In this document: one piece after another, positions 34,567 through 43,916 of the stretch
How the letters are laid out: each line of letters starts with the position of its first letter
Position numbering within the stretch: the first letter of the stretch is position 1
Origin: CAKSHC01 sp045595395
Lineage (GTDB): Bacteria > Bacillota > Clostridia > Oscillospirales > UMGS1783
Length of the DNA: 64,000 bases
Reading direction: 5' to 3'
Assembly: GCA_045595395.1 (NCBI GenBank)
Contig: JAZOAH010000008.1
Coordinates: forward strand, 1-64,000
The notes under the pieces: generated by a model
What the model was told of the DNA's origin: nothing
The model's input: only the letters and a program-made list of their open reading frames with translations
Database searches by the model: none
Position numbers and translations under genes: made by a program

Positions 34567-35783
34567 TGAATGCCATTACCGTTAAACAACTGAATACTTA
34601 TGTAAAAGCACTGATTGAGTCAGACGTCCGGCTTCATCATGTTGTTGTCAAGGGCGAGTTGTCAAATTTTAAGAATCATAGCTCCGGCCATTGCTATTTC
34701 AGTCTGAAATATGACGGTTGCGTCGTCCGTGCCGTTATGTTTCGTTCATCAGCGGCCAAACTGACCTTTACCCCTAAAGACGGTATGCAGGTTATTGCAC
34801 AAGGAAGGGTATCGGTCTTTGAGCGGGACGGCAACTATCAATTATATGTCGATGCCATGTCAATGGACGGACAAGGGGATCTGTATGTAGCCTTTGAAAT
34901 GCTCAAGCGCAAGCTTGAAGCTGAAGGTTTATTTGACACAGCAAGAAAGCGCCCCTTACCTAAAACACCGCTTCGTGTGGGTGTTATTACATCTCCGACA
35001 GGCGCGGCGGTGAGGGACATCATCAATGTTCTCGGCCGTCGTTTTCCTACAGCCAACGTCTATTTATATCCCGTTTTAGTTCAAGGGACGGGAGCGGCAG
35101 CATCCATTTGTGAAGCGCTAGCCTATTTTTCCGTCAATCGAGCAGCCGATGTGCTGATCGTGGGGCGGGGCGGAGGCTCCATCGAGGATCTATGGGCCTT
35201 TAATGAAGAAAGCGTTGCTCGTGCCATTGCAGACAGTGACATTCCGGTGATCTCAGCCGTCGGCCATGAAACCGATTTCACCATTGCCGATTTTGTATCC
35301 GATATGCGTGCACCTACACCATCCGCAGCGGCCGAATTGGCCGTACCGGATACACGCTCACTGATGAATAAATTTGACAATGTCACAGCCCGCCTTAAAC
35401 TGCTACTGACATCGAATGTTACCCAAAGACGGCAACAGTTGACCTATTTGACCGAACACTCCACGCTGCGGCATCCTGAAAAATTATTGGATGAACGCCG
35501 ACTTGTCGTCGATCATCTGTGCATGAATATGTGCAATCAGATGCAACTGAAGTATGCAGCAGACAAGGGCCGCTTTAACACGGTCGTTGCCAAGCTGGAT
35601 TCCTTAAGTCCTTTGTCAGTCCTTAGCCGAGGCTTTTCAGTTATGAAAAGTGATGAGGGCCAAATTATCAAAAGCGCAACACAACTTTCCATCGGACAAC
35701 AACTTCAGGTGAACCTTGCTGACGGACAAACCGATATTGAGGTACTTTCGATTCATTTGAGTGAGGATAATGATCATGAATAA
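34566..35783 (+). CDS. xseA: exodeoxyribonuclease VII large subunit
   Basis: A 405-residue nuclease subunit with an N-terminal OB fold (VVVKGELSNFKNHSSGHCYF), a catalytic domain (VGVITSPTGAAVRDI, LIVGRGGGSIEDLWAFN, VISAVGHETDFTIADF, RAPTPSAAAEL) and a helical C-terminus (LSPLSVLSRGFSV). It digests single-stranded DNA with XseB. It overlaps nusB and xseB. Confidence 0.97.
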   Translation: MNAITVKQLNTYVKALIESDVRLHHVVVKGELSNFKNHSSGHCYFSLKYDGCVVRAVMFRSSAAKLTFTPKDGMQVIAQGRVSVFERDGNYQLYVDAMSMDGQGDLYVAFEMLKRKLEAEGLFDTARKRPLPKTPLRVGVITSPTGAAVRDIINVLGRRFPTANVYLYPVLVQGTGAAASICEALAYFSVNRAADVLIVGRGGGSIEDLWAFNEESVARAIADSDIPVISAVGHETDFTIADFVSDMRAPTPSAAAELAVPDTRSLMNKFDNVTARLKLLLTSNVTQRRQQLTYLTEHSTLRHPEKLLDERRLVVDHLCMNMCNQMQLKYAADKGRFNTVVAKLDSLSPLSVLSRGFSVMKSDEGQIIKSATQLSIGQQLQVNLADGQTDIEVLSIHLSEDNDHE

Positions 35784-36027
35784 TAATGAAAAAAAACTGA
35801 CATTTGAAGAAAGCTTAAAGCGTTTGGAAGAAATAGTACATGCTTTGGAAAACGGAGAGACCCCACTGGAGGAGTCCATTAAATTATTTGAAGAGGGCGT
35901 CAAGCTATCCGGCTATTGCAACGCCTTATTGGAAACGGCTGAACAAAAGGTTTCTGTATTAACAAAAGATGCTTCCGGTGCTGTTACCGAAGCCCCCATG
36001 TCGGAGATGCGTAATGAATATGTTTGA
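35776..36027 (+). CDS. xseB: exodeoxyribonuclease VII small subunit
   Basis: An 83-residue helical protein with the family signature LTFEESLKRLEEIVHALENG followed by PLEESIKLFEEG. The ATG at 35776 is chosen over upstream in-frame codons, because GAGG (35763-35766) is 9 bases away. It overlaps xseA by 8 bases and ispA by 14. Confidence 0.94.
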   Translation: MNNNEKKLTFEESLKRLEEIVHALENGETPLEESIKLFEEGVKLSGYCNALLETAEQKVSVLTKDASGAVTEAPMSEMRNEYV

Positions 36028-36880
36028 GGCTTATCTGACGCAAATAGAAAAAGCGTTAGACCTATATGTGCCGGACCGAAAAGGGGAGGCCGATGCACTG
36101 GTCTTTGAGGCTGCAAGATACAGTCTTTTGGCCGGCGGTAAGCGCATCCGGCCCATTCTGTTGCTGGAATTTGCCAAACTTTTTGGTGTTCCTGCATCCG
36201 CAGCCATGCCCTTTGCTTGCGCACTGGAATGCATCCACACCTATTCCTTGATTCATGATGACATGCCCTGCATGGACAACGATGACCTACGCCGTAATCG
36301 ACCGACAAATCACAAAGTATACGGCGATGCCATGGCTCTCTTGGCCGGCGACGCTCTTCTCAATCGTGCCTATGAGATCATGCTTGCTGCGGTAACAAAC
36401 GATAAGACAGCTAAGGCCGCATCCTATATTGCTGACTGCGCCGGCGTGAATGGTATGGTCGGCGGTCAATGCATTGATTTGGATAACGAAGGAAAAAAGA
36501 TATCCGCTCAAATACTGCATCAAATGCACGCAAAAAAGACAGGAGCCCTCATCCGTGCAGCTTGCGTCGGCGGCACCCTTTTGGGGACCGATGACGCCGA
36601 AACAATCGCCATTGCTGAACGATATGCTCTTGAACTGGGTATTGCCTTTCAAATTATAGATGACATTTTGGATGTAGTAGGGGATGCCTCCCGACTGGGA
36701 AAAAACATCGGAATGGATGCTGAACAAGGGAAAAACACGTTTGTATCGATATACGGACTGTCAAAAGCCAAGGAAATGGCGCAAACACACACACAACGGG
36801 CCATGGATATATTAAAACAACTGCCTCCCAGTGAATTTCTGGTAGAATGTACGCAGTTTTTGTTACAAAGAAAATATTAA
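36014..36880 (+). CDS. ispA: polyprenyl (farnesyl) diphosphate synthase
   Basis: A 288-residue trans-isoprenyl diphosphate synthase with GGKRIRP, the first Asp-rich motif DDMPCMDND and the second motif DDILD. Residues before the first motif (SLIH) are compatible with C15 product length, so farnesyl diphosphate is likely. The ATG at 36014 lies 7 bases after GGAG. It overlaps xseB and precedes dxs, the usual isoprenoid block. Confidence 0.93.
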   Translation: MNMFEAYLTQIEKALDLYVPDRKGEADALVFEAARYSLLAGGKRIRPILLLEFAKLFGVPASAAMPFACALECIHTYSLIHDDMPCMDNDDLRRNRPTNHKVYGDAMALLAGDALLNRAYEIMLAAVTNDKTAKAASYIADCAGVNGMVGGQCIDLDNEGKKISAQILHQMHAKKTGALIRAACVGGTLLGTDDAETIAIAERYALELGIAFQIIDDILDVVGDASRLGKNIGMDAEQGKNTFVSIYGLSKAKEMAQTHTQRAMDILKQLPPSEFLVECTQFLLQRKY

Positions 36881-36891
36881 ATGGTGAAATC

Positions 36892-38739
36892 ATGAGTATT
36901 TTAGATGGTATACATTCACCCTCTGATCTCAAAAAATTAAATGTGAAGCAACTTGATGCGCTAGCCGGCGACATCCGTGAATCTCTGATTCGCACCGTTT
37001 CACGTACCGGCGGGCACATTGCCTCCAGCCTCGGAGCCGTTGAATTGACCATTGCTCTGCATCGTGTCTTTCAGTCTCCGCAGGACAAAATCATATTTGA
37101 TGTCGGCCATCAATCCTATGCCCATAAAATTTTAACCGGCCGACACCATCAAATGCATACATTGCGACAATTTAAGGGCATCAGCGGCTTTCCCAAACCT
37201 CATGAAAGTGAACACGACGCCTTCATTGCCGGACACGCCAGCACATCCATTTCGGTTGCTCTCGGCTACGCAACCGCTGACAAGCAACTTGGCAACGACA
37301 ATTACAGCATTGCTGTGATCGGTGACGGTGCTCTGACCGGCGGCATGGCCTATGAGGCCATCAGTAATGCCGGTCGCAGCAAAACCAATCTAATCATTTT
37401 ACTCAATGACAATGGCATGGCTATCTCGCAAACGGTTGGATCGATTGCCGGTGTTCTGACTAAGATCCGCACTTCACGTCGATATTTTCGTGCCAAGGAT
37501 TATTTCCATCGGTTTATGAGTAAAGTTCCACTGATCGGCAAGCCCATCGATAGGTTTATATCTTCCATGATTCGTCACATAAAAGGCGCTATATATAACA
37601 CTACTATTTTTGAAGATCTCAGTCTGTCTTACCTTGGGCCGGTCGACGGCCACGACATTAACGCCCTAACCGTTATTTTAGAGCGAGCAAAACAACTGAA
37701 ACGTCCTTGTTTTGTGCATGCTGTGACTGTAAAGGGAAAGGGCTTTTCAGCCGCAGAGCACAATCCGGTCGCCTTTCATGGCGCTTCGACCTTTAATATG
37801 CAATCCGGTGAATTTGATCATCATCAAACAGATAACTTTTCCTGCCAATTCGGCAAGATTCTATGCGAAATGGCTGATAAGGATGATAAAATTTGCGCAA
37901 TTACTGCTGCTATGACAGACGGTTGCGGCCTTTGCAAGTTTGGAGAACAACACCCCGACCGGCTTTTCGATGTGGGAATTGCTGAAGAGCATGCGGTAAC
38001 CTTTGCTGCCGGTCTGGCTGCCGGCGGGATGAAGCCGGTTGTGGCTATGTATTCAACATTTCTGCAACGTTGTGCCGATCAGTTGATCCACGATGTCGCT
38101 TTATCCGGTCACAAAGTCCTGTTTGCGATTGACCGAGCCGGTCTTGTCGGCGCTGATGGTGAAACGCACCAAGGTTTATATGATCTGGCACTGCTACGCA
38201 ATGCCGGAATCACTGTGCTTGCCCCTTCAAATTATGCGGAACTGAAGTCTGCATTGGAAAGGGCCATGTATCAAATTGAGGGGCCTGTTGCCATTCGCTA
38301 TCCGCGTGGTGCTGAGCCGCAAAACACACCGTCAGACTCTATGGATAACCCATACATCAATGTAAAGTCAGGCCGAAAAATTGCTATTGTATCGCATGGC
38401 GTGACCATTGCTACTGCGTGGCAAGCAGCTGAAAAACTGGACGATGTCGCCGTTGTAAAACTAAATCAGCTTTGGCCGATCCCATCCGATTTAGTTGACT
38501 CTCTCAAGCAGTATGATCATGTGGTTTACGTGTCAGAGGAGGAGAAAGCCGGCGCTATTGGTGAATCGATTGCTACACAATTGTCCGGATGTGCAACAAA
38601 AGTACACATCTTAGCGCCACATGGATTTGTGGAGCAGGGAAGCATACCGCAATTGCAACATATGCTTGCTTTGGATGCGCAGAGCATTGCTGAATATTGC
38701 CTAAAGGAGTGTGTTCATGAGCACAAAGCAACGACTTGA
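36892..38739 (+). CDS. dxs: 1-deoxy-D-xylulose-5-phosphate synthase
   Basis: A 615-residue thiamine-diphosphate enzyme, the first step of the MEP isoprenoid pathway. Motifs include the N-terminal SRTGGHIASSLGAVELTIAL, FDVGHQSYAHKILTGR, the ThDP motif GDGALTGGMAYEA...NDNGMAIS, YLGPVDGHD, DVGIAEEHAVTFAAGLA and RYPRG. The ATG at 36892 is preferred; the earlier ATG at 36847 lies within ispA. It overlaps tlyA by 23 bases. Confidence 0.97.
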   Translation: MSILDGIHSPSDLKKLNVKQLDALAGDIRESLIRTVSRTGGHIASSLGAVELTIALHRVFQSPQDKIIFDVGHQSYAHKILTGRHHQMHTLRQFKGISGFPKPHESEHDAFIAGHASTSISVALGYATADKQLGNDNYSIAVIGDGALTGGMAYEAISNAGRSKTNLIILLNDNGMAISQTVGSIAGVLTKIRTSRRYFRAKDYFHRFMSKVPLIGKPIDRFISSMIRHIKGAIYNTTIFEDLSLSYLGPVDGHDINALTVILERAKQLKRPCFVHAVTVKGKGFSAAEHNPVAFHGASTFNMQSGEFDHHQTDNFSCQFGKILCEMADKDDKICAITAAMTDGCGLCKFGEQHPDRLFDVGIAEEHAVTFAAGLAAGGMKPVVAMYSTFLQRCADQLIHDVALSGHKVLFAIDRAGLVGADGETHQGLYDLALLRNAGITVLAPSNYAELKSALERAMYQIEGPVAIRYPRGAEPQNTPSDSMDNPYINVKSGRKIAIVSHGVTIATAWQAAEKLDDVAVVKLNQLWPIPSDLVDSLKQYDHVVYVSEEEKAGAIGESIATQLSGCATKVHILAPHGFVEQGSIPQLQHMLALDAQSIAEYCLKECVHEHKATT

Positions 38740-39520
38740 TGTCCTTCTGTGTTCTAAGGGACTCGCAGATAGCCGTCAGAAGGCACAACAATACATTATG
38801 GCCGGTGAGGTTTATGTCAACGATGTCCGCATCGACAAGCCAGGCACCTCGGTCAGCGAAGATGCCCACATAGAGCATCGCGGCGCTGCTTGTCCATTTG
38901 TCAGCCGCGGCGGCTACAAACTGGACAAGGCCATGCGGTGTTTTCCTATTGATCTTACTGGGAAAGACTGTATGGATATCGGCGCATCAACCGGAGGATT
39001 TACCGATTGCATGTTACAAAACGGCGCCAATCATGTATATTGTATCGATGTCGGCTACGGGCAGTTGGCTTGGAAATTACGCAATGATCCGCGCATTACC
39101 AATTATGAGCGGACAAATGTCCGCGCCTTAACATCGGCCCAGGTCCCGCAGTTACTCGACTTTATCAGCATAGATGTTTCCTTTATATCTCTTACCCTGG
39201 TTCTACCTGTTGCCAAACAGTTTCTTAAGCCCGATGGCAGTATTGTTGCGCTGATCAAGCCGCAATTTGAAGCCGGGCGGCAACTGGTCGGCAAAAACGG
39301 CGTCGTTCGAGACCCAAAGGTACATCAGCAGGTTATTAAAAAAATACTTGCCTTCTGTCAAGAACAAGACTTTACCGTTTCCGGTCTATCGTTTTCACCG
39401 GTCAAAGGACCAAAAGGGAATATCGAATTTTTACTTTATCTGTCAAATGACAGCGCATCTGTTGATGTTGCCGCTGTTGTAGATCAAGCACATCTTGAAT
39501 TGGACGGTGAGCAGGAATGA
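38717..39520 (+). CDS. tlyA: TlyA family rRNA methyltransferase
   Basis: A 267-residue protein with an N-terminal S4 RNA-binding domain (QRLDVLLCSKGLADSRQKAQ) and an FtsJ-like SAM-dependent methyltransferase domain (FVSRGGYKLDKA, DIGASTGGFTDCMLQNGA, IDVSFISL, LIKPQFEAGR). Homologues 2'-O-methylate 16S and/or 23S rRNA. The ATG at 38717 is 7 bases from AAAGGAG; a GTG at 38711 is too close. Its stop overlaps nadK (ATGA). Confidence 0.94.
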   Translation: MSTKQRLDVLLCSKGLADSRQKAQQYIMAGEVYVNDVRIDKPGTSVSEDAHIEHRGAACPFVSRGGYKLDKAMRCFPIDLTGKDCMDIGASTGGFTDCMLQNGANHVYCIDVGYGQLAWKLRNDPRITNYERTNVRALTSAQVPQLLDFISIDVSFISLTLVLPVAKQFLKPDGSIVALIKPQFEAGRQLVGKNGVVRDPKVHQQVIKKILAFCQEQDFTVSGLSFSPVKGPKGNIEFLLYLSNDSASVDVAAVVDQAHLELDGEQE

Positions 39521-40380
39521 AAATGATTGGTTTATTGCCTAATCCCATTAAGGATCCCGACTTTTCGCTCAGCCAGAAAATCAGTAATTATCTGCATTCT
39601 TTAGGTGCACAGATATATACCAATGAATTATATCGCGACCTTGCACCCCAACATGTGACCTTGCTGCCCATTGATGAGATATATAGAACATGTGACTGTA
39701 TTATCTCTCTTGGCGGTGACGGTACGCTTTTACGAGCAGCACAATCGGCCGCTCTGGCCCATACGCCGCTTTTAGGTATTAACTATGGAAAGATCGGCTA
39801 TATGGCAGAGTTGGAATATAATGAACTCGAACTGCTGCGCTACTTAATTGAGGATCGCTTTAAAATTGAAGACCGATCCATGCTCCGCGTATCGGTGATC
39901 CGCAACGGGCAGACTATCTTCCGGTCACTGGCTCTGAATGATGCCGTTATTTCCCGTGGCGCCATCACGCGCTTGATTGATATGGATGTCATAGCAAACG
40001 ATCAACCGATCGCTGCCTATTCAGCTGACGGCTTGATTGTTTCAACTCCGACCGGATCCACCGGATACTCGCTTTCGGCAGGCGGTCCAATACTGGAGCC
40101 AACGAGCACAGCACTCATTCTAACACCGATCTGCCCGCACACACTAGGTGCTCGTCCTATTGTTTTTGCTTCGGATTCCACGATTAAAATCACGCCTATC
40201 AATCTCATCAATAAAGATGCGCATCTGACTGTGGATGGCTATCAGACGCTACCGTTATGTGACGGTGACACACTGGAAATCTATCGATCGTCCTATGTAA
40301 CGAAGTTAATTAAAATTAAGAATCTGAATTTTTATCAAATACTCAATCACAAACTGGTGAATGGAGATCACTTACGATGA
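39517..40380 (+). CDS. nadK: NAD kinase
   Basis: A 287-residue ATP-NAD kinase with the catalytic GGDGTLLRAA (about residues 67-76), NYGKIGYMAE, the NAD-contacting LNDAVISRG and STPTGSTGYSLSAGGPI. It makes NADP in the cytoplasm. Overlaps with tlyA and argR (both ATGA) suggest translational coupling. Position between tlyA and argR is common in Clostridia. Confidence 0.96.
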   Translation: MKMIGLLPNPIKDPDFSLSQKISNYLHSLGAQIYTNELYRDLAPQHVTLLPIDEIYRTCDCIISLGGDGTLLRAAQSAALAHTPLLGINYGKIGYMAELEYNELELLRYLIEDRFKIEDRSMLRVSVIRNGQTIFRSLALNDAVISRGAITRLIDMDVIANDQPIAAYSADGLIVSTPTGSTGYSLSAGGPILEPTSTALILTPICPHTLGARPIVFASDSTIKITPINLINKDAHLTVDGYQTLPLCDGDTLEIYRSSYVTKLIKIKNLNFYQILNHKLVNGDHLR

Positions 40381-40832
40381 AATATCAAAGACACATGAAA
40401 ATCCTCCAATTAGTACAAACCGAATCAATCGAAACGCAGGAGCAGCTATTAGACAGATTGTGCGCAAACGGATTTTCCGTAACCCAGGCGACGGTATCAC
40501 GAGATATTAAAGAACTGCGCCTATTTAAGCGTCTGGACAAAAACGGTCGCTCCCGATATGATGTGGAATCATCCGCCTCCGACTCGATTACCCAGCCCGA
40601 ACGGTATCAGGGTATCCTTCGTGATGGTATACGCAGCATTGATATTGCCGGTCACTTGATCGTTATTAAGTGCTACGCCGGCATGGCACAGGCTGTTTGT
40701 GCAGCTATTGACACCATGAGTTTTGACGGTGTTGTTGGATCCTTAGCAGGAGATGACACTATTTTTCTGGCCATCCGTACTAATGAAGATGCCAAAGAAC
40801 TAACGATTGAGTTGCAAAGGATTTTTCAATAA
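40377..40832 (+). CDS. argR: arginine repressor ArgR/AhrC
   Basis: A 151-residue regulator with an N-terminal winged helix (ETQEQLLDRLCANGFSVTQA, TVSRDIKELRL) and a C-terminal oligomerisation and arginine-binding domain (GLAGDD-type GSLAGDDTIFLAIR). It usually represses arginine synthesis and activates catabolism. No arg genes occur in the window, so it works at a distance; the placement before recN is conserved. Confidence 0.96.
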   Translation: MKYQRHMKILQLVQTESIETQEQLLDRLCANGFSVTQATVSRDIKELRLFKRLDKNGRSRYDVESSASDSITQPERYQGILRDGIRSIDIAGHLIVIKCYAGMAQAVCAAIDTMSFDGVVGSLAGDDTIFLAIRTNEDAKELTIELQRIFQ

Positions 40833-40856
40833 AACGACCCGTAAAGGGAGAGAGCT

Positions 40857-42524
40857 ATGCTTGAAAAGTTATTCATTGAAAATGTAGCCGTTATTGAAAA
40901 GACGGAGATCGAGTTTACCGGTGGGTTTAATATTCTCACCGGTGAAACCGGTGCCGGAAAATCAATCATTATTGATTCTCTAAATCTTTTGCTCGGCCAG
41001 CGCGCCTCCCGTGATATGATTCGCACCGGATCGGACTGCGCCTTTGTTGCTGCCGAATTCTCCGTTAACGAACCATACCTGAAAAACATTTTAGAACAGC
41101 ATGAAATTTCTCCCGATGATGACGGCAATCTGTTTATTGAGCGTAGTTTTCGCACGGATGGCCGTGGCGGCGCCAAAATCAACGGACGCCCTGTTTCACT
41201 CTCGGTACTCAAAGACTTGTCATCCTATCTCGTTACCATTCATGGTCAGCATATGAATCAACAGATCATGGACCCATCGACCCATATTCGATATATTGAC
41301 AATTACGGTAACTATGGTCAGTTATTGGACGATTACCGTGTGCTTTATATGGAAGTAACAGCAGCTCGAAAAGAATTGCTGCGACTTAAAAAAATTGAGC
41401 AAGACAAGGCCGATCGGCAAGATTATTTGGCCTATCGTGTCCAGGAACTTAAGCAAGCTCATTTAGTCCCAGGGGAAGAGGAGGAGCTGACCGAAAGACG
41501 CAACGCCGCTGCCAATGCCGAAAAGATTACCGGTGCACTTGTGCACAGTTTGGACATGCTCTCCCACCGAGAAGACTCCGTTTGCGATCTGCTGCTAAGA
41601 GCAAAAAATGAATTGGAGCGTGTTGGATCCTACTCCTCAAAACTACAAGAGATTACCACATCGCTGTCGAATATAACCCCTGTTGTGGATGAAGCCGTCA
41701 ATTCGCTGCGAGAAGCTCAAAATGCTATGTCATACAAGCCGGGAGAGCTGGACGAGATCGAGAATCGTCTGGGTGAAATCAAACGCATAAAGGCAAAATA
41801 CGGCGGATCTGTTGATGCTGCGCTTGCTGAATTAGAACGTGCGCAAACCGAACTGGACAACCTGGAACTCTCGGAAGAAAATCGAATCAAACAGGAAAGC
41901 ATCTTTCAACAACTTGCATCCAAATTGGCCGAAAAATCCACGCAATTAACATCCGCACGACAAGAATGCGGCGAGCGTTTGGCCGTCGGCATTATGGAAA
42001 AACTGTCTTTTTTAGACATGGAGAAGTGTCACTTCACCGTTAACATTACCCCCAGCAAAAAATACACGGAATTCGGCCATGATGAAGTGGAGTTCTTTAT
42101 CTCAGCAAACCCAGGCGAACCACCAAAACCACTGGCCAAAATTGCATCGGGCGGTGAATTATCCCGCATTATGCTGGCCATCATAAATGTATTGTCAGAA
42201 CGCGAAAATACCGGCACTATGATCTTCGATGAAGTAGATTCCGGAGTAAGCGGTAAAACAGCTCAAAAAATCGGCGTTTTACTTAAGGCCGTATCCAAGC
42301 AATCGCAAGTTCTTTGCGTTACTCATCTGGCCCAAATTGCAGCCATGGCTGATAACCACCTGTTTATTTCAAAGCAAACCGATAATGTGCGCACATATAC
42401 CAATGTAACTCGGCTGGATGCCGAAGGACGGCGACGAGAGGTTGCACGCATTATCGGTGGCGCCGACATTACAGATACCACATTAAAAACCGCCGATGAG
42501 CTGATCGCCTACGGCATATCATAA
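40857..42524 (+). CDS. recN: DNA repair protein RecN
   Basis: A 555-residue SMC-like ATPase acting early in double-strand-break repair. Walker A is GETGAGKSIIIDSL (about residues 29-42), followed by coiled-coil arms (about 150-370), the LASGGELSRIMLAI signature and the MIFDEVDSGVSG Walker B/D-loop, then CVTHLAQIAA. SD is GGGAGAG. It ends the conserved nusB-to-recN run; spoIVB/spo0A, which follow in Bacillus, are not here. Confidence 0.97.
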   Translation: MLEKLFIENVAVIEKTEIEFTGGFNILTGETGAGKSIIIDSLNLLLGQRASRDMIRTGSDCAFVAAEFSVNEPYLKNILEQHEISPDDDGNLFIERSFRTDGRGGAKINGRPVSLSVLKDLSSYLVTIHGQHMNQQIMDPSTHIRYIDNYGNYGQLLDDYRVLYMEVTAARKELLRLKKIEQDKADRQDYLAYRVQELKQAHLVPGEEEELTERRNAAANAEKITGALVHSLDMLSHREDSVCDLLLRAKNELERVGSYSSKLQEITTSLSNITPVVDEAVNSLREAQNAMSYKPGELDEIENRLGEIKRIKAKYGGSVDAALAELERAQTELDNLELSEENRIKQESIFQQLASKLAEKSTQLTSARQECGERLAVGIMEKLSFLDMEKCHFTVNITPSKKYTEFGHDEVEFFISANPGEPPKPLAKIASGGELSRIMLAIINVLSERENTGTMIFDEVDSGVSGKTAQKIGVLLKAVSKQSQVLCVTHLAQIAAMADNHLFISKQTDNVRTYTNVTRLDAEGRRREVARIIGGADITDTTLKTADELIAYGIS

Positions 42525-42533
42525 GGATCCTAT

Positions 42534-43205
42534 ATGAATTTTACCGGATTTTCTGAACAAACAAATGACTATTTCTGGGGAGCCAGCCTGGACAACAGCA
42601 AATCATTCTATGAAAAGAATAAAGATACGTACCTTACCTTTGTAAAGAAACCACTTCACGCTTTACATCAAGATCTTTTGCCGATTGCGCAACAGATCGA
42701 TGAAAGCATCTGCGTAACCCCGGCTCGATGTGTTTCCCGCGCCTTTAACGATTTTCGTTACACCGGAAAAATCTATCCCATAAAAAACTATATGCACCTG
42801 CATTTTTGCGCATCGGTTGCTCAAGAGGATAAAGATACGCCCGGCTTGTTTTTTAGCGCATCGCACAATGGTTGGGATTGCGGATTTTTTGTGTATCACG
42901 CCACAAACGCCGGTATGACAGCATTTCGAGATGCCATTCTGAATCATGTAGATGCTTTTGTTGCCATTGCAAAGAAGATACAAAAAGACCCCCGCATACA
43001 CATCGAGGGAGAAGAGTATAAGCGAGATCATTATCCGGATCTCCCGCAGGAAGCCAAGATCTATTTGAATAAAAAGCGCTTTTGGTTGATCGCCAAATAC
43101 ACGCCGGACGACAATTACTATTCCTCTGCATTATCAAGCGAAATAGCTTCTGTCTGGCAAACGGTAGCGCCTATGTATCATTTTTATCTGTCTGCCATGA
43201 AATAA
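42534..43205 (+). CDS. DUF2461 (TIGR02453) family protein
   Basis: A 223-residue soluble protein with NDYFWGASLDNSKSFYEKNK (family hallmark near the N-terminus), CVTPARCVSRAFNDFRYTG and a helical C-terminus. It belongs to the DUF2461 family; no function is established. It lies 9 bases after recN and ends at a bidirectional terminator. Confidence 0.85.
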   Translation: MNFTGFSEQTNDYFWGASLDNSKSFYEKNKDTYLTFVKKPLHALHQDLLPIAQQIDESICVTPARCVSRAFNDFRYTGKIYPIKNYMHLHFCASVAQEDKDTPGLFFSASHNGWDCGFFVYHATNAGMTAFRDAILNHVDAFVAIAKKIQKDPRIHIEGEEYKRDHYPDLPQEAKIYLNKKRFWLIAKYTPDDNYYSSALSSEIASVWQTVAPMYHFYLSAMK

Positions 43206-43238
43206 TACGAGCCATCCTGTAGGATGGCTCGTATTTTT
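43204..43238. terminator. bidirectional terminator after DUF2461 gene
   Basis: AATACGAGCCATCCT (43204-43218) pairs with AGGATGGCTCGTATT (43221-43235), with a T-run beyond. It overlaps both stop codons of the convergent genes. Confidence 0.92.
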
Positions 43239-43710
43239 AATAGTTAAAAAATTCTTCAAAATAATAGGCAATATCCGAATTGCCATCCAGCATAGTGAAG
43301 AAAGCTAACATCATGAGCAAACCAATCACAACACCAACAATCCCAACAAGGAAAGCAGTAATAGAAAGCGCCTTTGATGAAACACTTTTCATACTGACAG
43401 CAGATAGTATAACGCCGGCCACGCAAAGGGGAATACCCAACATCATGCCTCCAAGCATATAAAATATTGCGCTAATCCCGAGTCCGACACAGGATAACAC
43501 CAACCCAATAATCGCTAAACCCTTTTTATTATCCTTAACAAGATCTGCAGCCGCCGTGTCAGTTATCTGATCGTCTATCATTGTTTCGACCGGCTCAACA
43601 CTTGGAATATCAGAAACAGGGGAGGGGGTAGGGTGAAAAATCGGCGAACCGCAATTTTCACAAAAATTTGCATGATCCGAATTTTGCTTGCCACATTGCG
43701 GACAAAACAT
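43237..43710 (-). CDS. zinc-ribbon protein with membrane domain (DUF4190-like)
   Basis: A 157-residue protein. The N-terminal zinc ribbon MFCPQCGKQNSDHANFCENC (four Cys) is followed by a Pro/acidic linker (about 25-65) and two to three hydrophobic segments (LAIIGLVLSCVGLGISAIFY, MLGIPLCVAGVILSAVSM, AFLVGIVGVVIGLLMMLAFF). This is a common architecture in Clostridia with no defined role. SD is AAGGAG. It stands alone on the minus strand between a terminator and the proC promoter region. Confidence 0.8.
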   Translation of the reverse strand: MFCPQCGKQNSDHANFCENCGSPIFHPTPSPVSDIPSVEPVETMIDDQITDTAAADLVKDNKKGLAIIGLVLSCVGLGISAIFYMLGGMMLGIPLCVAGVILSAVSMKSVSSKALSITAFLVGIVGVVIGLLMMLAFFTMLDGNSDIAYYFEEFFNY

Positions 43711-43794
43711 ATTTGTGTATCTCCTTTGTATGTGTTTTATTTAAGTATAGCATATCTTGTATCTGATTGCAATCCTTTTAGAGTTCTCACGCAC

Positions 43795-43818
43795 ATGTTT
43801 ACATAAATAAGTAAACAT
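43795..43818. promoter_or_regulatory. inverted repeat, possible operator, between zinc-ribbon gene and proC
   Basis: ATGTTTAC (43795-43802) and GTAAACAT (43811-43818) form an 8-bp inverted repeat with an 8-base spacer in an otherwise AT-rich 206-base divergent gap. It could bind a dimeric regulator; no family is assigned. Confidence 0.4.
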
Positions 43819-43853
43819 AATATTGTTAAATATAATTTTTTTGCAAAAAGCTA

Positions 43854-43882
43854 TTGAAATCTTTTATGTTTTATATTATAGT
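43854..43882 (+). promoter_or_regulatory. sigma-A type promoter for proC
   Basis: TTGAAA (43854-43859), 17-base spacer, TATAGT (43877-43882), 34 bases before the proC start with AGGAG between. Confidence 0.65.
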
Positions 43883-43916
43883 AATAAGCACCTACCCATA
43901 AATAGGAGACATAATT